Notes: generated by a model from the letters alone, not told the origin. 64,000 bases of DNA from Solirubrobacter taibaiensis (GCA_027587225.1 JAPDDQ010000032.1:32114-96113); one strand, 5' to 3'; shown: positions 33,054 through 43,033, counted from the first letter of the stretch. Program-made: numbers and translations.

Positions 33054-35171
33054 ATGCGTCGCTGGGCCGTGATCGGCGCCTGGCTCCTGCTTGCGCTGGC
33101 GATGCTGCCGCTGCAGGGGCCGCTCCAGAGCCGCGCCGCCGACGAGAGCGACACCTTCCTCGCGCGCGGCTCGGAGTCCGCGGAGGCCAAGCGCGTCATC
33201 GACGAGAACTTCCGCGCCGGCAGCGAGAGCGCGGCGATCATCGCCTACTTCCGCGAAGGCGGCATCAGATCCGAAGATCGCCTGCGGATCAACGAGGACA
33301 TGAACCGGATCTGCCGCGCGGGCACGATCCCCAACCTCAAGCAGGTCGGCTCGGCCTACGGGCTCAACTGCGGCCAGCAGGACCCGCTCGACCTCAGTCC
33401 GGGCGGTCCCGGCCTGTTGACGTCCTCGGACGCGAGCGTCGCGCTCGCCACGGTCGCGATGAACGACGACAGCACGCAGACGGCGGAGGCGGCAGCCTCG
33501 ACGATCCGCTCGATCGTGCCGGGCCCGGAGGGCGACTCCACCGGACTGCGCACCTGGGTCACCGGCGAGGTGGGGTTCGAGGCCGACCGCAGCGAGGCGG
33601 TCAAGACGATCGACGAGACGCTGCTGCTCGTCACCTGCACCGTGCTGATCCTGCTGCTGCTCGCGATCTACCGCTCGCCGCTGATGGCGCTGGTTCCGAT
33701 CTTCGTCGTCGGCATCGCCTACATCGTCGCCGGCGGGCTGACGTACCTGCTGGTCCGCGCGGGCGCGACCACCGTGAGCGGGCAGTCAACAGCGATCCTG
33801 ATCGTGCTCATGTTCGGCGCGGGCACCGACTACTGCCTGCTGATCGTCGCCCGGTACCGCGACGAGCTGCGGCGCACCGCCGACCCCCACGAGGCGATGG
33901 AGCTCGCGAGCAAGCACACCGCGCCGGCGATCCTGTCCGCGGGCGCGATCGTCATCGTCGCGATGCTGGTGCTCGCGGTCGCCGACTTCAACGCGACGCG
34001 CGAGATGGGCCCGATCCTGGCGCTGGGCATCGCGGTCATGGTCGCGGCCGGGCTGACCCTGCTCCCGGCGCTCCTGAGCGTGCTCGGCCGGCGCGCGTTC
34101 TGGCCGGTCGTCCCGCGCGTGGAGCCCGAGCCGCGGCCCGTCTCGGCGCTGTGGTCGCGTGTCGGGCAACTCGTCTCCCGTCGCCCCGCGCTCACGGCCG
34201 GCGTGGTCACGGCGATCCTCCTCGTGGGCGCGCTCGGCAGCCTCGGCGGCCGTGAGCCGCTGGACTTCTCGGAGGCGTTCCGCACGCCGCCCGAGTCCGT
34301 CGCCGGTGAAGAGGTGATCGTGGACCGGTTCATCCCGGGGCGCGCCGCCCCGATCGAGGTGGTCATGGACTTCCAGGATCGGGAGCCGGTCATCAGCAAG
34401 CTGACCACCGGGCTCACCACACCTATCCAGGAGATGTACCTGTCGGCGGCTTCGGTCCCGACCAATGGCCAGGAATCCGAGTTCGCGCTGGCGCAGGCGT
34501 ACTTGAAGATGAATCCTTTCTCGGATGAGGCCACGGACTCAGTTCCGGCGTTGCGCCGTGCCGCCAGCGCGGCGGCGGGTGGACGGCCCGTGCTGCTGGG
34601 CGGAGAAGTCCCCGAGGCCTACGACACGCGGCAGGCGCTCAAGCGCGACAACCGCATCATCGTGCCGGTCGGCCTGGCCCTCATCTTTCTCATCTTGGCG
34701 GTGCTCCTGCGCGCCGTCGTCATGCCGCTGTACGTGATCGCGACCGTGATCCTGTCCTTCGGCTTCGCGCTCGGTGTCAGCTCACTCGTGTTCACGCACG
34801 TAATGGGCCAGCCGGCGAGCGACCAGACCCTGGAGCAGTTCGCGTTCATCTTCCTGGTGGCGCTCGGGGTCGACTACAACGTCTTCCTGCTGGCGCGCAT
34901 CCGTGAGGAGCGCGACCGTGGGGGCGTCACCACGCGCCAGGCCGTGATCACGGCCCTGGAGCGCACGGGCGGTGTGATCACGAGCGCGGGTCTGGTGCTC
35001 GCGGCCACGTTCAGCGTGCTGATGGCGCTGCCGCTCGAATCGTTGTTCCAGGTCGGGTTCGTCGTCGCCCTCGGGTTGCTCGTCGACACGTTCCTGGTTC
35101 GTGCCCTGCTGGTCCCTTCCGTCGCCGTACTGCTCGGTGAGCGGAACTGGTGGCCCAGCAGGCCGACTTAG
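33054..35171 (+). CDS. MMPL-family (RND) membrane transporter
   Basis: 705 residues. An N-terminal helix and large extracytoplasmic loop are followed by five clustered helices containing FGAGTDYCLLIVARYRDEL, then a second loop (~400-560) and a second helix cluster with ALGVDYNVFLLARIREE. These GxxTDY/GVDY repeats are the family's proton-relay segments. MMPL proteins export lipids, siderophores or glycolipids in actinobacteria. Substrate unknown; an envelope lipid is plausible. No lipid-synthesis gene adjoins it, and it lies between copper and ThuA genes. Confidence 0.92.
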   Translation: MRRWAVIGAWLLLALAMLPLQGPLQSRAADESDTFLARGSESAEAKRVIDENFRAGSESAAIIAYFREGGIRSEDRLRINEDMNRICRAGTIPNLKQVGSAYGLNCGQQDPLDLSPGGPGLLTSSDASVALATVAMNDDSTQTAEAAASTIRSIVPGPEGDSTGLRTWVTGEVGFEADRSEAVKTIDETLLLVTCTVLILLLLAIYRSPLMALVPIFVVGIAYIVAGGLTYLLVRAGATTVSGQSTAILIVLMFGAGTDYCLLIVARYRDELRRTADPHEAMELASKHTAPAILSAGAIVIVAMLVLAVADFNATREMGPILALGIAVMVAAGLTLLPALLSVLGRRAFWPVVPRVEPEPRPVSALWSRVGQLVSRRPALTAGVVTAILLVGALGSLGGREPLDFSEAFRTPPESVAGEEVIVDRFIPGRAAPIEVVMDFQDREPVISKLTTGLTTPIQEMYLSAASVPTNGQESEFALAQAYLKMNPFSDEATDSVPALRRAASAAAGGRPVLLGGEVPEAYDTRQALKRDNRIIVPVGLALIFLILAVLLRAVVMPLYVIATVILSFGFALGVSSLVFTHVMGQPASDQTLEQFAFIFLVALGVDYNVFLLARIREERDRGGVTTRQAVITALERTGGVITSAGLVLAATFSVLMALPLESLFQVGFVVALGLLVDTFLVRALLVPSVAVLLGERNWWPSRPT

Positions 35172-35194
35172 GTAGCGAGACCGTACAAAAGGCC

Positions 35195-35224
35195 TTGACA
35201 GCGAAGAACGAAGTGGAGTAGCTT
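35195..35224 (+). promoter_or_regulatory. Promoter of ThuA paralogue 2, matching that of paralogue 1
   Basis: TTGACA (35195-35200), 18 bases, TAGCTT (35219-35224). The immediate flanks AAAAGGCCTTGACAGCG and TAGCTTCG nearly repeat those at 24218-24247. Both genes also share the leader core GGGCCCCGGGG-AGGAG just before the start (24308-24323 and 35308-35323). Confidence 0.75.
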
Positions 35225-35333
35225 CGCTAGAAGGTCCGCGCTGAACTCTGGATGAGTGATGCGCGGAAGGCGTGAATTAGCCAGCGACACACCGGGGGAG
35301 AGCTAGTGGGCCCCGGGGAGGAGGAGTTCAGGG

Positions 35334-38300
35334 ATGGTCAACCGAGGTCCCTTCGGCGTGCCCGCACGGCGCGCCGTCTTGATGGTCGCCGCGGTGGCGG
35401 CACTGGTCGCGAGCATGCTCGTGCCCGCGATTGCCAGCGCGCAGGATTCCAAGCGCGTGCTGCTCTACACCGGCACGACCGGTTTCCGTCACACCGACGG
35501 CATCAACGGCGGGCGCCCGATCGTCCAGACCGCGCTCACCACCGCCGGCTTCACGGTGGACTGGGAAGACTGCACCAACAACGGCGGCGCGGCGAACAAC
35601 TGCGACAACGCCGACAAGAACCCGCGCATCTTCAGCGACGCGAACCTCGCGCGCTACGACGCGATCGTTCTATTGAACTCCTCGGCCGGGCCCCCCGGCC
35701 CCTTGTGGTCGGACGCGCAGAAGGCGTCGATCATCAAGTACGTCCAGAACGGCGGCGGCATCGCCGGCGTGCACAACGCGACGGACATGGGCACCACGGC
35801 TGAGACGTGGAACTGGTGGGACGGCAACAACGCGAACTCCGTCATCGGCGCCACGATGGCCGGCCACGCCGCCACCAGCACGACGAACATCGGTCAGATC
35901 CAGGTCGCCGACAAGAACCACCTCGCGACCAAGGATCTCCCGGACCAGTACGGCTTCGGTGACGAGCACTACAACTTCCGCCGCAACGTCCGCGGCTCGC
36001 ACCACGTGCTCGCCACGATCGACGAGAGCACCTACACCCCGGGCGGCAACGCCATGGGCCAGGACCACCCGATCACGTGGTGCAAGCTCTACGACGGCGA
36101 CAACATCAACGACAACACGGGCACGCCCAAGTCCTACACGGACGGCCGCACGTGGCTGACGTCGATGGGCCACTTCGGCTCCTCCTACACCGAGAACAGC
36201 GGCAACAACAACCTGATCAAGCAGATCGTCGGCGGCGTCCGCTGGGTCGCGGGCGAGGGTCGCAAGTCCGACTGCTCGGGCACCGTCTGGAGCTCGTACA
36301 CGCGCGAAGTGCTGGTCGCGGACGCGAACAACCCGATCGGCATCGATGTTGCCAAGGACGGCAAGGTCTACTGGTCGGAGATCGGTAACCCGATCTCGCT
36401 GGAGTCCACGGGCTACATCAAGATGCACGACCCGGCCAAGGCGGCCGGCAACAAGTCCACGGTCGTGTCGATCCCGACCCGCGCGGATCACGGCAACTCC
36501 GAGGACGGCGTGCTGGGCATGAGCCTGCAGCCGGGCTTCGACCTCGCCGATCCCACCAAGCGCAACCTCTTCGTCTACTACTCGCCGCGCAACGCGGCCT
36601 GGCCCATGACCGGCACCGGACAGGTCGTCGGTTACAACCAGATCAGCCGCTTCACGCTGTCCGAGGACGGCACCGCGGCCATTCCGGGCTCCGAGCGCGT
36701 GATCCTGCGCGTCCCCAAGGCCAAGATCGTCGGCTCCCCCGCCGGCTGCGCCACGGGCTGCCCGAGCACGAACGGCCCGGGTCACGTGGGTGGCGCCGGC
36801 CTCGACTTCGACTCCGCCGGCAACCTCTACCTCGGCGTCGGCGACGACGTCGCGCCGGGCGGCGGCGGCCACAACAACTACGCGCCGATGGACTTCCGCG
36901 CGAAGGAGCGCTGGGACGCGCGTAAGACCTCCCAGAACTCCGCGGACCTCCGCGGCAAGATCATCCGCATCACGCCGAAGCAGGGCGACATCGCCGTCGA
37001 CGCCGAGCCTGGCGTCGCCACGACGTACGACGTCCCCGCGGGCAACCTGTTCCCGGTCGGCACCGCCAAGGCGCGCCCCGAGATCTACGCGATGGGCTTC
37101 CGCCAGCCGTTCACCCTGCACACCGACCCGGCCAACCCCGGAATCGTGGGCACGGGCGAGTACTGCCACGACAACTCGGCCATCCAGGCCAATCGCTCCC
37201 CCGCGGGCACGTGTGAGTGGAACCTGCTGAACAAGGCGGGCAACCACGGCTGGCCGATGTGCGTCGGTGACAACTCGACGGCCAACACGATGTTCAAGTG
37301 GAACTACGCCACCAACGCGAGCACCGGCGAGCAGTACGACTGCAACGCCGCCAGCCTCCCGTCCGACATCCGTTACGCCCCGGCGGGCCAGACCGCGGTC
37401 GAGCCGACCTTCGACGGTCTGGACACGCTGCCGGGCCCGGTCGAGAAGGCGACGGTCTGGAAGAACTACGGCGGCACGCAGCCGGCTTCCTTCGGCAACC
37501 TGTCGGCCGGTGGCATGCAGCCGCTCGCCGGCCCGATCTACCGCTACCCGGACGGCACGGCCACGCAGGGCGCCTTCCCGCGCTACTACAACGGCTCGTG
37601 GCTGATCAACAACCGCGGCTCGGACAATGGCTTCTGGAAGGAAGTCAAGATGCGCCAGGACAACAACCAGATGCTGCGCGTCAGCGACTGGTTGCCGTAC
37701 AACGGCGGCGTCAACCCGAACGCGGCCAACTCCGGCCTCGTGATCGGCACCCAGTTCGGCCCCGACGGCGCGCTGTACATGTCGCGCTACTCGGTCGGCT
37801 GCTGCCGTGACGGCACCAACGCCAGCCAGCAGAACCAGATCGTCAAGATCTCGTTCAACGTCCAGGACGAGTGCATCACCGACGCGAACGCGCCCACCGC
37901 GTCCGCCACGGTGAGCGGCCAGGCCTACCCGGACCGTCCCAACACGTACGTCAACACGGCCACGCTCAAGCTGGCCGCGACGGACTCCGGCTGCGCCGGC
38001 GTCAAGAACATCGAGTACCGCCAGCAGGGATCGACCGACTGGTTGCCGTACACGACCGACCTCGTCTTCGACGAGGCCAAGATCTACAACGTCGAGTACC
38101 GCGCGACCGACCGCAAGGACAACGTCGCGGCGCTCAAGACGGCCACGTTCGAGGTCCTGAAGATCAACGACACGACGCCGCCGGTCACGTCGGCCGACGC
38201 GTCGGGCAACAAGGACCAGCGCAACTACTTCATCGGCTCCGCGTCGTTCGCCATCACGGCGACCGACAACGAGGTCGGTGCCTCCGGTGTGCACCTGGTC

Positions 38301-41300
38301 GAGTACCGCACCAACGGTGGTGCCTGGACCCCGTACACCGCTCCGGTGGCGTTCAACGCGGCCGGCAACTACACCGTCGACTACCGCGCCACGGACAAGG
38401 TCAACAACACGTCCGCGGTCAAGTCGACCACGTTCCGCATCCTCTCCGGCGCGGGCTGCACGCAGGCTCGCTCTGACGAGTTCAACGGCACCGGGCTCGG
38501 CTCGCAGTGGACGCGTCACACGCGCAACGGCGGCTCGCCGGCGAGCGCGTTCACGCTCGGCAGCGGCCAGCTGCACTTCCCGACGGCCGACTTCGAGCTC
38601 GACGCCGCCAACGCCCAGACGTCCGTCGGCCCGGTGAACTTCATCGGCCAGGACCTCGCGGCGCTCGGCACCAACTGGCAGGTCGAGACCGAGTTCACGG
38701 TCAAGTACACGGGCGGCTGGCAGAACACCGGCCTGATCGTCTGGAACGGGGACAACAACTTCTTCCGTTCCTCGATCACGCACGACCTCAACGGCGGCCA
38801 GATCTACGTCGAGCAGTCCAAGGACAACCCGTCCTCGACCGAGGGCGCTCGTTCGCAGGCCGGCAGCAACGTCACGATCGCGCCGACCAAGGCCGACGCG
38901 GTCACGATCCGCATGCGCTACACGCGTACCAACGGGTCCAACACCGTCGTGCCGCAGTACCGCGTCATGGCTCCGGCCGCCATCGCGATGGCGGACTGGG
39001 CCAACTTCGGTGGCGCGGCGAACTTCCTGAACCTCGACCCGACGCAGGGCCGCCGTGACGCGGCCGGCTCGCGCATCGGCATCATCACCCAGTCGAACTT
39101 CCCGGGCACCGCCGGCACCCACGCCTACGCGGGCGTCCCGGGCCAGGTCGACGTCAACTACTTCCGGGTCACCCCGGATCCGATCGACTGCGAGGCGGTG
39201 GCCCCGGCCACGACGGCGACGCTCGACCCGGCGACCCCGGTCACCGGCGACACGTTCAACCGCGCGGTCAAGGTCAACCTCTCGGCGACCGACACCGGCA
39301 CCAACGCGTCGGGTGTCGAGAAGACCGAGTACCGGATCACCACCAACGGCGTCGCCGGTCAGTGGACCACGAAGGCGAACTCGGCTTCCGAGAGCCCCTT
39401 CGTGAACCAGCTCACGATCTCCAGCAGCGGCACGCACCTCGTCGAGTTCCGCTCGTCGGACCTCGCGGCCAACACGGAGGAGACGAAGTCCGTCACCTTC
39501 AAGATCCAGCTGCCGGAGTGTGACCGCTCGGACGAGTTCGACGGTACGGGCAATACGTTGCGCCCGATGTGGCAGCGGTGGACCCGCAGCGGCGCCGGTA
39601 CGCCGACCACGGGCCCGTTCGCGACGACGCTGATGGGCAACGGCAAGCTGAGCATGCCGACCAACGACGGTGAGCTCGACGCCGGGGCCCTGGGCCCGGT
39701 CAACTTCATCGGCCAGGACCTTCCCGCCCTCGGGGACAACTGGCAGGTGGAGACGCAGGCCACGGTCCACTTCAACGGTGGCTGGCAGCACGTGGGCCTG
39801 ATCGTCTGGCAGGCGGATAACAACTTCTTCCGCTCGACGATCACCCACAGCCAGAGCGCCGACAACATCTACGTCGAGCAGTCCAAGGACAACCCGACGT
39901 CGACCGAAGGCGTTCGCCAGACCGCCGGCGGCAACCGCACGCTGCTCCCGAACGACGCGGAGCCCGTGACGATCAAGATGCGCTACACGCGCGCCAACGG
40001 CTCCAACAGCGTCACCGCGCAGTACCAGGTGATCGCTCCGGCCAGCATCGCCAACGCCGACTGGCAGACCTTCCCGGCCACCACGGCGGCTTGGAACAAC
40101 ACCGGCGGCCTGCAGCTGAACCCGACGGGCGGCGCCCGTCGTGACGCGACGGGCTCGCGCGTCGGCATCATCTCCGCCGGCAACTTCCCGACGCAGACCA
40201 ACCCGCCGGCCGGTCCGTCGCGGGTCGAGATCGACTACTTCCGGGTCACCCCGGACAACTGCCCCGCGGGTGCGGACCAGACGGCTCCGGTGACGACCGC
40301 CACGGCGGCGCCGACGGCTCCGAACGGCACGGCCGGCTGGTACACGTCGGACGTCAACGTGAGCCTCGCGGCCACGGATGAGGCCAACGGGTCCGGCGTG
40401 GATCGCATCGAGTACAAGGTCAACGGTGGCGCCTTCGCCCCCTACACCGCCCCGATCGCGCTCACGACGACCGGCACGCACGTGATCGAGTACCGCTCGA
40501 TCGACAAGAACAACAACATCGAGGCCACCAAGACGACGACCGTCAAGGTCGACAAGGCGGCCCCGACGTCCACGGCGACCCTGGAGCCGGCCACGACGCC
40601 GTCCCTCGGTCCCGTGACGCTGACGCTCGCCGCGACCGATCAGGCCGCGGGCTCGGGCGTTGCGAAGCTCGAGTACCAGGTCGGCACGGCCAGCCCGTTC
40701 GGTGCGCTGGGCGCGGCGAAGGTCGCCAACGCCGAGCTCGAGTACGTGACCTACGACCCGGCCAACAAGCCGACGTTCACGGCTCCGGGCGTGTACTCGG
40801 TCGACTACCGCTCGACGGATGCGGCCGGCAACGTGGAGACCGCCAAGTCGGTGGCCTTCACGATCACCGCTCCGAACAACGATCACACCGCTCCGGTGAC
40901 CACGCAGACGCTGGACCCGGCCGCGCCGGGCGCCGGCAAGACGTACTCCGCTCCGGTCAAGGTCAAGTTCTCGGCGCTGGATCAGTCGCCGGGCGGCCCC
41001 GCGGCCAAGACGGTCGACGTCAACGCAGCGGGCGACCGCTGGGCGCCGGCGGCCGTGAGCCTGGTCTCGGGCGACACGGTGAAGTGGAACTTCGGGCCGG
41101 AGGAGCACTTCCCGCACGACGTGTGGCTGGTGTCCCCGGGCGGCAACATGGCGAACCCGACGAAGGAATCGGAGATCATCCTCCCGGGCGGTCCGTCCGT
41201 GACGAAGACGCTCAGCACGGTGGGCGCGTACACCTTCATCTGCAAGGTGCACTCGTTCTATGACTCCACGGAAGGCGCGTGGAGCGGCATGGTCGGCACG

Positions 41301-43007
41301 GCCACGGTGACGGCGCCTCCGGCGGGCGAGCAGCCCTCCGGCGTCGACTTCACCGAGTACAAGGTCAACGACGGCGCCTGGACGAAGGCCACGAACGCCG
41401 CGGGTGCCAACCCGTTCGCGTCCGAGGTCCTGGTCGAGGCCGAGGGCCAGCACACGGTCCAGTTCCGCTCGACGGACAAGGCCGGCAACGTGGAGACGGC
41501 CAAGTCGGTCGCCTTCGGCATCGACATCCCCGATCCGGGCTTCCCGATCATCGAGGCGTTCGCCGACCCGGCCACCGGCCAGGCCCCGCTGCAGACCCGC
41601 TTCTCCGCCTCGGGCTATGACCCCGACGGTGGCGAGCTGAGCTACAAGTGGGAGTTCGCCGACGGCACCGTCCTCGGACGGGGCGTGACGCGGACCTACA
41701 CCAAGCCGGGCACGTACACGGCCAAGGTCACGGCCACGGACGACGAGGGCGACAAGACCTCCAAGGAGGTCACGGTCACCGTGACGGCGCCGGGCGTTCA
41801 GCCCCCGACCGTCGAGGTCGCGTCCGACCGCACCAACGGTGCCGGCCCGCTGGCGGTCAAGTTCACCGCCACGGGCACCGACCCCGACGGTCCGTCCGCG
41901 CAGCTCCTGTACAAGTGGGAGTTCGGCGACGGCACGGCGGCCTCGTTCGACCCGAACCCGACGCACGTCTACAACGCGCCGGGTGAGTACACGGCTCGCG
42001 TGACGGTGAGCGACGCCGCGGGCGCCACGGCGTCCAAGTCGATCACCATCACGGTCACCAGCGCCCCGGTCAACGTGGCTCCGGTGTTCGAGGACGGTCC
42101 GTACGCGGTCAGCCTCAACGACAACCCGATGGAGCTGACGTTCAGCGCCGGCGTCAAGGACCCGAACGGGGACAAGGTCACGCTCGAGTGGGACTTCGAC
42201 GACCAGTCGGCGAAGCAGTCCGGCACGACGGTGGACCACCTCTACACCACGGCCGGCACGTACACGGTCAAGGTGACGGCGACCGACGGCAAGGGCGGCT
42301 CGACGACGAAGACCATCTCGGTGGTCGTCTCGCAGAAGGCCAACGTCCTGCCGACGGTCGATGTCCTGGCCGATCCGGTCCAGGGCACCGCTCCGCTGGT
42401 GGTCCGCTTCTCCTCGCAGGTCGGGGACGCGGATGGCGACGTGAACAACCTCGGCTACGTGTGGGCGTTCGGCGACGGTTCCTTCTCCGCGGAGAAGCAC
42501 CCGGTCCACACCTACACGGCGGCCGGTGTCTACACCGCGACGCTGACGGTCACCGACGCGCGCGGCGGCAAGACCACCAAGACGGTCCAGATCACGGTCA
42601 CGACGGTCGCCGGCTCCGCTCCGGCGGCGAAGGCTCCCGACGTGGCTCCGGCCCAGGCCTCCTGGTTCGGCGTGAGCGAGCCGGTCAAGACCTCGGTCAG
42701 CGGGTTCGCCAAGAGCGGCCTGTCGGTCAAGGTCACGGCCACCGAAGCGATGAGCGGCTCCGCCAAGCTGCTCGTCTCGAGCAAGGTCGCCAAGGCCCTC
42801 GGCCTGAAGTCGACCACGCTCGCCACGGCCAAGGTGTCCTTCACCAACGCCGGTAGCAAGTCCGTGAAGTTCAAGGTCAGCGCCAAGGTCAAGAAGGCCC
42901 TGGCGAAGGCCAAGGGCTCGGTCAAGGTCACCCTCTCCGTGAGCCTGAAGGCACAGGGCGAGGCGACCAAGAACTCGACCCGCGCGGTCACGCTGACGCG
43001 CAAGTAG
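35334..43007 (+). CDS. Giant secreted ThuA + GSDH + Ig + nested cupredoxin + PKD protein (paralogue 2)
   Basis: 2557 residues from ATG 35334 (GGAGGAGG upstream). Approximate order: signal peptide to ~36; ThuA 40-305; GSDH propeller 320-846 (DLRGKIIRITP, EIYAMGFRQPF); two Ig-like modules to ~1040; DUF1349/concanavalin-like domain 1048-1286; Ig; second DUF1349-like copy 1395-1643; two Ig modules; an Ig module ~1860-2071 interrupted by a cupredoxin at ~1891-1996 with ligands in FPHDVW, FICKVH and WSGMVG. Four PKD domains occupy 2070-2430 and a Lys-rich C-terminal domain 2437-2557. No sorting signal or C-terminal helix is seen. Carbohydrate oxidation at the cell surface is inferred. Confidence 0.88.
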   Translation: MVNRGPFGVPARRAVLMVAAVAALVASMLVPAIASAQDSKRVLLYTGTTGFRHTDGINGGRPIVQTALTTAGFTVDWEDCTNNGGAANNCDNADKNPRIFSDANLARYDAIVLLNSSAGPPGPLWSDAQKASIIKYVQNGGGIAGVHNATDMGTTAETWNWWDGNNANSVIGATMAGHAATSTTNIGQIQVADKNHLATKDLPDQYGFGDEHYNFRRNVRGSHHVLATIDESTYTPGGNAMGQDHPITWCKLYDGDNINDNTGTPKSYTDGRTWLTSMGHFGSSYTENSGNNNLIKQIVGGVRWVAGEGRKSDCSGTVWSSYTREVLVADANNPIGIDVAKDGKVYWSEIGNPISLESTGYIKMHDPAKAAGNKSTVVSIPTRADHGNSEDGVLGMSLQPGFDLADPTKRNLFVYYSPRNAAWPMTGTGQVVGYNQISRFTLSEDGTAAIPGSERVILRVPKAKIVGSPAGCATGCPSTNGPGHVGGAGLDFDSAGNLYLGVGDDVAPGGGGHNNYAPMDFRAKERWDARKTSQNSADLRGKIIRITPKQGDIAVDAEPGVATTYDVPAGNLFPVGTAKARPEIYAMGFRQPFTLHTDPANPGIVGTGEYCHDNSAIQANRSPAGTCEWNLLNKAGNHGWPMCVGDNSTANTMFKWNYATNASTGEQYDCNAASLPSDIRYAPAGQTAVEPTFDGLDTLPGPVEKATVWKNYGGTQPASFGNLSAGGMQPLAGPIYRYPDGTATQGAFPRYYNGSWLINNRGSDNGFWKEVKMRQDNNQMLRVSDWLPYNGGVNPNAANSGLVIGTQFGPDGALYMSRYSVGCCRDGTNASQQNQIVKISFNVQDECITDANAPTASATVSGQAYPDRPNTYVNTATLKLAATDSGCAGVKNIEYRQQGSTDWLPYTTDLVFDEAKIYNVEYRATDRKDNVAALKTATFEVLKINDTTPPVTSADASGNKDQRNYFIGSASFAITATDNEVGASGVHLVEYRTNGGAWTPYTAPVAFNAAGNYTVDYRATDKVNNTSAVKSTTFRILSGAGCTQARSDEFNGTGLGSQWTRHTRNGGSPASAFTLGSGQLHFPTADFELDAANAQTSVGPVNFIGQDLAALGTNWQVETEFTVKYTGGWQNTGLIVWNGDNNFFRSSITHDLNGGQIYVEQSKDNPSSTEGARSQAGSNVTIAPTKADAVTIRMRYTRTNGSNTVVPQYRVMAPAAIAMADWANFGGAANFLNLDPTQGRRDAAGSRIGIITQSNFPGTAGTHAYAGVPGQVDVNYFRVTPDPIDCEAVAPATTATLDPATPVTGDTFNRAVKVNLSATDTGTNASGVEKTEYRITTNGVAGQWTTKANSASESPFVNQLTISSSGTHLVEFRSSDLAANTEETKSVTFKIQLPECDRSDEFDGTGNTLRPMWQRWTRSGAGTPTTGPFATTLMGNGKLSMPTNDGELDAGALGPVNFIGQDLPALGDNWQVETQATVHFNGGWQHVGLIVWQADNNFFRSTITHSQSADNIYVEQSKDNPTSTEGVRQTAGGNRTLLPNDAEPVTIKMRYTRANGSNSVTAQYQVIAPASIANADWQTFPATTAAWNNTGGLQLNPTGGARRDATGSRVGIISAGNFPTQTNPPAGPSRVEIDYFRVTPDNCPAGADQTAPVTTATAAPTAPNGTAGWYTSDVNVSLAATDEANGSGVDRIEYKVNGGAFAPYTAPIALTTTGTHVIEYRSIDKNNNIEATKTTTVKVDKAAPTSTATLEPATTPSLGPVTLTLAATDQAAGSGVAKLEYQVGTASPFGALGAAKVANAELEYVTYDPANKPTFTAPGVYSVDYRSTDAAGNVETAKSVAFTITAPNNDHTAPVTTQTLDPAAPGAGKTYSAPVKVKFSALDQSPGGPAAKTVDVNAAGDRWAPAAVSLVSGDTVKWNFGPEEHFPHDVWLVSPGGNMANPTKESEIILPGGPSVTKTLSTVGAYTFICKVHSFYDSTEGAWSGMVGTATVTAPPAGEQPSGVDFTEYKVNDGAWTKATNAAGANPFASEVLVEAEGQHTVQFRSTDKAGNVETAKSVAFGIDIPDPGFPIIEAFADPATGQAPLQTRFSASGYDPDGGELSYKWEFADGTVLGRGVTRTYTKPGTYTAKVTATDDEGDKTSKEVTVTVTAPGVQPPTVEVASDRTNGAGPLAVKFTATGTDPDGPSAQLLYKWEFGDGTAASFDPNPTHVYNAPGEYTARVTVSDAAGATASKSITITVTSAPVNVAPVFEDGPYAVSLNDNPMELTFSAGVKDPNGDKVTLEWDFDDQSAKQSGTTVDHLYTTAGTYTVKVTATDGKGGSTTKTISVVVSQKANVLPTVDVLADPVQGTAPLVVRFSSQVGDADGDVNNLGYVWAFGDGSFSAEKHPVHTYTAAGVYTATLTVTDARGGKTTKTVQITVTTVAGSAPAAKAPDVAPAQASWFGVSEPVKTSVSGFAKSGLSVKVTATEAMSGSAKLLVSSKVAKALGLKSTTLATAKVSFTNAGSKSVKFKVSAKVKKALAKAKGSVKVTLSVSLKAQGEATKNSTRAVTLTRK
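38463..40262 (+). repeat. Internal duplication of a DUF1349/concanavalin-like module within paralogue 2
   Basis: Two copies (about 38463-39190 and 39516-40262) both read RSDEFxGTG at the start, share VNFIGQDL.ALG.NWQVET in the middle and YVEQSKDNP.STEG later, and end YFRVTPD. They are separated by one Ig-like module. The similarity extends to DNA (for example TTCATCGGCCAGGACCT), which points to an in-gene duplication. Confidence 0.85.
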
Positions 43008-43033
43008 TCACAACCGCAGGGCCCGTATGCGGA

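Noticed and set aside
35670..42509. A 2279-codon open frame on the minus strand opposite ThuA paralogue 2
   Set aside because: It is an Arg/Val/Asp-rich shadow created by high-GC third positions of the real gene. It has no recognisable domain or ribosome site, while the plus strand has a continuous domain series.
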